Source of the DNA: UBA695 sp042691655
GTDB lineage: Bacteria > Verrucomicrobiota > Verrucomicrobiia > Chthoniobacterales > Chthoniobacteraceae
Length of the DNA stretch: 64,000 bases
Direction of reading: 5' to 3'
NCBI GenBank assembly: GCA_042691655.1
Contig: CP170506.1
Coordinates: forward strand, 1-64,000
The notes below the pieces were generated by a model, which saw only the letters and a program-made list of their open reading frames with translations, was not told where the DNA came from and did not search any database. Below, piece by piece: positions 61,198 to 64,000 of the stretch (position 1 is the first letter of the stretch; every line of letters starts with the position of its first letter). The position numbers and the translations under genes are program-made.

Positions 61198-61305
61198 GAT
61201 TTACCACAAAGGTCACAGAGAACACAGAGGACACGGAGACTAAAAAACAGGGAAAAAACCTCTGTATTTTTCTCCGTGCCCTCTGTGTCTTCTGTGGTGA
61301 AAATC
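61198..61305. repeat. CACAGAG-type inverted repeat element, copy 2
   Basis: A 108-bp imperfect palindrome. The left arm (GATTTACCACAAAGGTCACAG, then AGGACACGGAG) mirrors the right arm (CTCCGTGCCCTCTGTGTCTT, then CTGTGGTGAAAATC). Its core words match the element at 44427-44577. It sits between the stops of the second permease and hisH with only three and one spare bases. Confidence 0.8.
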
Positions 61306-61306
61306 C

Positions 61307-61933
61307 CTACCCCTTCTGCGCGCCAACCCGCTCCACGAAGTTGCGCAGGATGCGCAGGCCGACCTTCTGGCTTTTTTCCGGGTGGAACTGCGTGCCCGCG
61401 ACGTTGCCTCGCGTGGCGGCGGCGGCGAACACCTCGCCGTACTCGGACGTGGCGGCTACCTCGGAGTTCTCGGCGGGCGCTGGAAAGTACGAGTGGACAA
61501 AGAAAACATGCGGGTTGGCGGGCAGCCCCTGCCAGAGCCAGTGATCCGGCTTGGGAAATTCCAGGCTGTTCCAGCCGATTTGCGGGACCTTCAGCCCCGG
61601 CGTGGTGAAGCGCTTGACCTGGCCCTTGAAAAACCCGAACCCAGCCTCGCCATTGGGCGCTTCCTCGCTGCCTTCAAAGAGCATCTGGTAGCCGACGCAG
61701 ATCCCCAGGAAGGGGCGGCCGGACTGGAGCCACTGCTGGAGCGGTTCCCAGAGACCGCGCACCTGGATGCCCTTGACGCAATCGGCGAAAGCCCCCACGC
61801 CGGGTAGCACCACGGCCTCGGCATGAGCCAGGCCCTCGGGGGTGCCGATAAGCTGCACGTCGGCACCTTCGTGCTGCAAGGCTTTGTGGACGCTGCGGAT
61901 ATTGCCGCTGCCGTAGTCGATAAGGGCGATCAT
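61307..61933 (-). CDS. hisH: Imidazole glycerol phosphate synthase amidotransferase subunit
   Basis: A 208-residue class I glutamine amidotransferase of histidine synthesis. The oxyanion strand PGVGAFADCV, the nucleophile Cys79 in FLGICVGYQML, and the His-Glu pair in TQFHPEKSQ complete the triad. It gives ammonia to HisF. hisF is not in the window, so the histidine genes are scattered or continue elsewhere. Confidence 0.95.
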   Translation of the reverse strand: MIALIDYGSGNIRSVHKALQHEGADVQLIGTPEGLAHAEAVVLPGVGAFADCVKGIQVRGLWEPLQQWLQSGRPFLGICVGYQMLFEGSEEAPNGEAGFGFFKGQVKRFTTPGLKVPQIGWNSLEFPKPDHWLWQGLPANPHVFFVHSYFPAPAENSEVAATSEYGEVFAAAATRGNVAGTQFHPEKSQKVGLRILRNFVERVGAQKG

Positions 61934-61996
61934 GGGAGAGCCATTAGAACATTTCCGGGCAGGAAACGCCAGAAAAACGCCGCTTGGGAGGACCCT

Positions 61997-62248
61997 TTAG
62001 GGCTTGAGGTCGTGCTTGGTCAGGAAGGCGATTAACTCCTCCGTGCCGAAATCGGGAAGCACTTTTTCCCCCACGACCAGGGTCGGCGTGAGGCGCTGCC
62101 CGGAGAGGCGGATCATCTCGTCGTAATCCTTGGAATCGGCTTCCACGTCGATTTCATCGTATTTGTACCCGTGTTCGTCGAGCCACGCCTTGGCTCGCAC
62201 GCACCACGGGCACCACGTTTTGACATAGAGTTTTAGCGAAGTGGCCAC
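61997..62248 (-). CDS. Glutaredoxin-like protein
   Basis: An 83-residue thiol-disulfide protein of the glutaredoxin fold with the active site CPWC (KTWCPWCVRAKAWLDEHG) and the later cis-Pro motif TPTLVVGEKVLP. The GTG at 62248 was chosen because the fold starts three residues later; longer frames overlap the next gene by 73 bases. Glutathione or another thiol would reduce it; the partner is unknown. Confidence 0.85.
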   Translation of the reverse strand: MATSLKLYVKTWCPWCVRAKAWLDEHGYKYDEIDVEADSKDYDEMIRLSGQRLTPTLVVGEKVLPDFGTEELIAFLTKHDLKP

Positions 62249-62322
62249 GGCATCCAATCTATCCGATGTTTCGCGGGTGGCAAGCCGCCGGGTTGTGCAC
62301 CCCAGAAGACAAAAAAACCTAT

Positions 62323-62826
62323 TTATAGCGGCCATTCGCCGGTCCAGACGCGCGGGATGAGCGAGTGCGCGGCGTAGACCAGTCGCCAATCCCACGGCTT
62401 CCAGCTTTGGCGGCGCCAGGTGAATTCGAACGGGTCCCGGGAATGGTTGAGCGCCTCTTGCACCGCCTCGGCAAAGGGCATCCCGTTGCCGGAGATGCGC
62501 AGCCGGGTGGTAATTTTTGCCTCCGGGCCCTCCAGGGTGATCTGGGTTTCGCTGGCGGTGATCTCCAGAGTAAAAAACTGGCGAAGCACCTCGGCCGTCA
62601 TGCGAACGGTCGCCGCCTTGTCGTCGCCGCCCGAGGTGCGGAAGCCGTCATCCAGGAGGGGCTTGAATTTCGCCCAATTCCGCGTTTGCGCCGCTTCGAG
62701 CAGGTGGCGCTGGTGAAGGATTACCTGCCGCTCCGGTTGCCAAAGCCAGGCGCACCACCCCATGGCGATCAGCGCCAGAAGCGCGGCGAGCGGTTTCCAC
62801 CGGGTGACGAGGAAAGCCAGGAGCAT
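62323..62826 (-). CDS. Membrane-anchored NTF2-like protein (tentative)
   Basis: A 167-residue protein with one N-terminal helix (LAALLALIAMGWCAWLW). The rest begins with a helix (QRHLLEAAQTRNWAKFKPLLDDGF) and continues in strands with a pattern of the SnoaL/NTF2-like cone fold. No catalytic residues are apparent. It is just after dnaB on the same strand. Function unknown. Confidence 0.65.
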   Translation of the reverse strand: MLLAFLVTRWKPLAALLALIAMGWCAWLWQPERQVILHQRHLLEAAQTRNWAKFKPLLDDGFRTSGGDDKAATVRMTAEVLRQFFTLEITASETQITLEGPEAKITTRLRISGNGMPFAEAVQEALNHSRDPFEFTWRRQSWKPWDWRLVYAAHSLIPRVWTGEWPL

Positions 62827-62841
62827 GGGGAAAAAGGGGGG

Positions 62842-64000
62842 TTAGCCTTCCTCCGTCGCGCCTTCGTCCTTGGCCCGGCTTTCAAACCGGGTGAATTCCT
62901 TCAGGAAGGTTAGCGGAACGTCGCCCACGGGGCCGTTACGTTGCTTGGCGATAATGAGGGTCGCCTTGCCGCTTTTCTCCTCCCGCTCCTCGTCGTTATC
63001 GGCGTAGTACTCTTCGCGAACGAGCAGGCCCACCAAGTCGGCGTCCTGTTCGATGGAGCCGGATTCACGCAAATCGGAGAGGCGGGGTCGGCCCTTGCTG
63101 TCGCCCGTGCGCTGTTCCGGATTTCGGTTCAACTGAGCGAGGACGATGATCGGGAGCTCCAGTTCCTTGGCCAGCGCCTTTACGCCGGAGGAAATTTCCG
63201 CGATTTCCAACTGGCGGTTGTCCTGAGCGCGCTTGCTGGTCGATTTCAGGAGCTGGAGGTAGTCGATGACGATGAGCTGGATGTTGTCCTGCGCCTTCAT
63301 GCGGCGGGCCTTGGCGCGCAGCTCCAGGATGCTTAAGCCCGCCGTGTCGTCGATGAGGATTTTGCTCTCGGAAATTTTGGCCGCCGCGTGGGTCAGGTTC
63401 TGGAAGTCGCGCTCGGCCATAAAGCCGTCGCGCACTTTGCCCAGGTTCACCTTCGCCCGGGAGCAGAGGAGACGTTGGACGAGCTGGTCGCTGCTCATTT
63501 CCAGCGAGAAGACAGCCACCGCGTGGCCGCCGCCCAACGCCACGTTTTCAGCGATGTTCATGGCCAGCGCCGTTTTGCCCATGGAGGGTCGGGCGGCGAT
63601 GACGATCATTTCCGAGCCGTGGAGGCCGTCGGTCATCCGGTCAAAGTCCTCAAAGCCGGTTTGCAGGCCAGAAATCTCCCCCTTGCGGTCGTAGAGCTTC
63701 TCGATCGAATTCAGGGCGGAGACGACGGCGTCCTTAATCTGGAAGTTCTTGTCGTTGAGGCGGCTCTGGCTGATCTCAAAGACCTTTTTCTCCACGTCGT
63801 CGAGGAATGTATCGACGTTTTCCTGCTCGTCGTAGGAGCGGGCAGCCAGGTCGGTGCAGGTGACGATGATCTGCCGCAGCGTGTGCTTTTCCTTGAGGAT
63901 CTCAAGGTAGTAGCTGGCGTTGGCGGCAGTGGGGACGAACGTGAAGAGGCTCGTGACGAACGCCGGACCGCCGACTTTGTCCAATAGTCCCCGGTCGCGC
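62842..64000 (-). CDS. dnaB: Replicative DNA helicase DnaB, C-terminal part
   Basis: The frame runs off the right edge, so the N-terminal roughly 80 residues are missing. Visible are the end of the N-terminal domain (RGLLDKVGGPAFVTSLFTFV), the linker, and the RecA-like helicase core: Walker A ARPSMGKTALAMNIAE, the Walker B segment LIVIDYLQLLKS, and PIIVLAQLNRNPEQRTG. The C-terminal charged tail is short. No intein is present in the visible part. It unwinds DNA at the replication fork, loaded with DnaA help. It is not linked to dnaA here. Confidence 0.95.
   Translation of the reverse strand, partial: RDRGLLDKVGGPAFVTSLFTFVPTAANASYYLEILKEKHTLRQIIVTCTDLAARSYDEQENVDTFLDDVEKKVFEISQSRLNDKNFQIKDAVVSALNSIEKLYDRKGEISGLQTGFEDFDRMTDGLHGSEMIVIAARPSMGKTALAMNIAENVALGGGHAVAVFSLEMSSDQLVQRLLCSRAKVNLGKVRDGFMAERDFQNLTHAAAKISESKILIDDTAGLSILELRAKARRMKAQDNIQLIVIDYLQLLKSTSKRAQDNRQLEIAEISSGVKALAKELELPIIVLAQLNRNPEQRTGDSKGRPRLSDLRESGSIEQDADLVGLLVREEYYADNDEEREEKSGKATLIIAKQRNGPVGDVPLTFLKEFTRFESRAKDEGATEEG

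Noticed and set aside
62842..64000. A TTG start for dnaB at 63984
   Set aside because: The frame stays open to the edge and the preceding codons read RDRGLL, which continues the conserved DnaB N-terminal domain.

Overview
The window is GC-rich, gene-dense bacterial chromosome with about 53 protein genes and one tRNA gene. The organism is most likely a member of the Verrucomicrobiota. This is an inference from the mix of features, not from a marker gene: a PEP-CTERM secreted protein, a MoxR/DUF58/BatA/VWA/TPR operon, Gram-negative envelope machinery (RND and EmrAB pumps, outer-membrane factors, ExbBD-TonB, SurA, porin), an AmtB with a long Ala/Pro linker, and weak or absent Shine-Dalgarno sites at many starts.

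Layout. 1-1.5 kb: end of a PEP-CTERM protein, then a secreted FKBP-type isomerase. 1.5-17 kb: a six-gene leftward Bat-like operon (membrane protein, MoxR, DUF58, BatA-like, dual VWA protein, 2,597-residue TPR protein) in which three successive junctions are ATGA overlaps. 17.1-28.6 kb: two TetR regulators with recognisable palindromic operators, an RND tripartite pump and an EmrAB/OMF pump. 28.6-33.9 kb: kup plus a LuxR-type regulator with a degenerate receiver, then amtB-glnK. Both units have a sigma-54-type GG-N10-GC promoter of nearly the same sequence. 33.9-35.8 kb: a strongly folded leader with a possible pseudoknot, a small membrane protein and an NhaD-type antiporter. 35.8-39 kb: tRNA-Pro(UGG), a PilZ-like protein, a VTT membrane protein, pdxA and a SurA-like chaperone. 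39.2-43.9 kb: dnaJ/cbpA-type gene, a 434-bp candidate oriC, dnaA, dnaN and bioD. 43.9-50 kb: a SRPBCC-like protein, a hybrid histidine kinase, a Dabb protein, a secreted protein of unknown function and an exbB-exbD-tonB set. 50-58.3 kb: larA-like gene, a hairpin transposable-like element sitting in its stop codon, and porin-pstS-pstC-pstA-pstB-phoU with a four-repeat Pho box upstream of the porin. 58.3-64 kb: two ABC-2 permeases flanking a GH8 glycosidase, hisH, a glutaredoxin, an NTF2-like protein and the C-terminal part of dnaB.

Themes. Nutrient and ion homeostasis (ammonium, potassium, phosphate, sodium) occupies much of the right half, and each system has visible regulatory DNA. Three hairpin or repeat elements each fill the gap between convergent stop codons almost exactly. 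The most interesting signals are the paired sigma-54 promoters, the folded leader before the antiporter unit, the Pho box that makes the porin the probable head of the pst operon, the phosphoacceptor-less response regulator, and the element inserted in the larA stop codon. No complete prophage, CRISPR array or defence island was seen.
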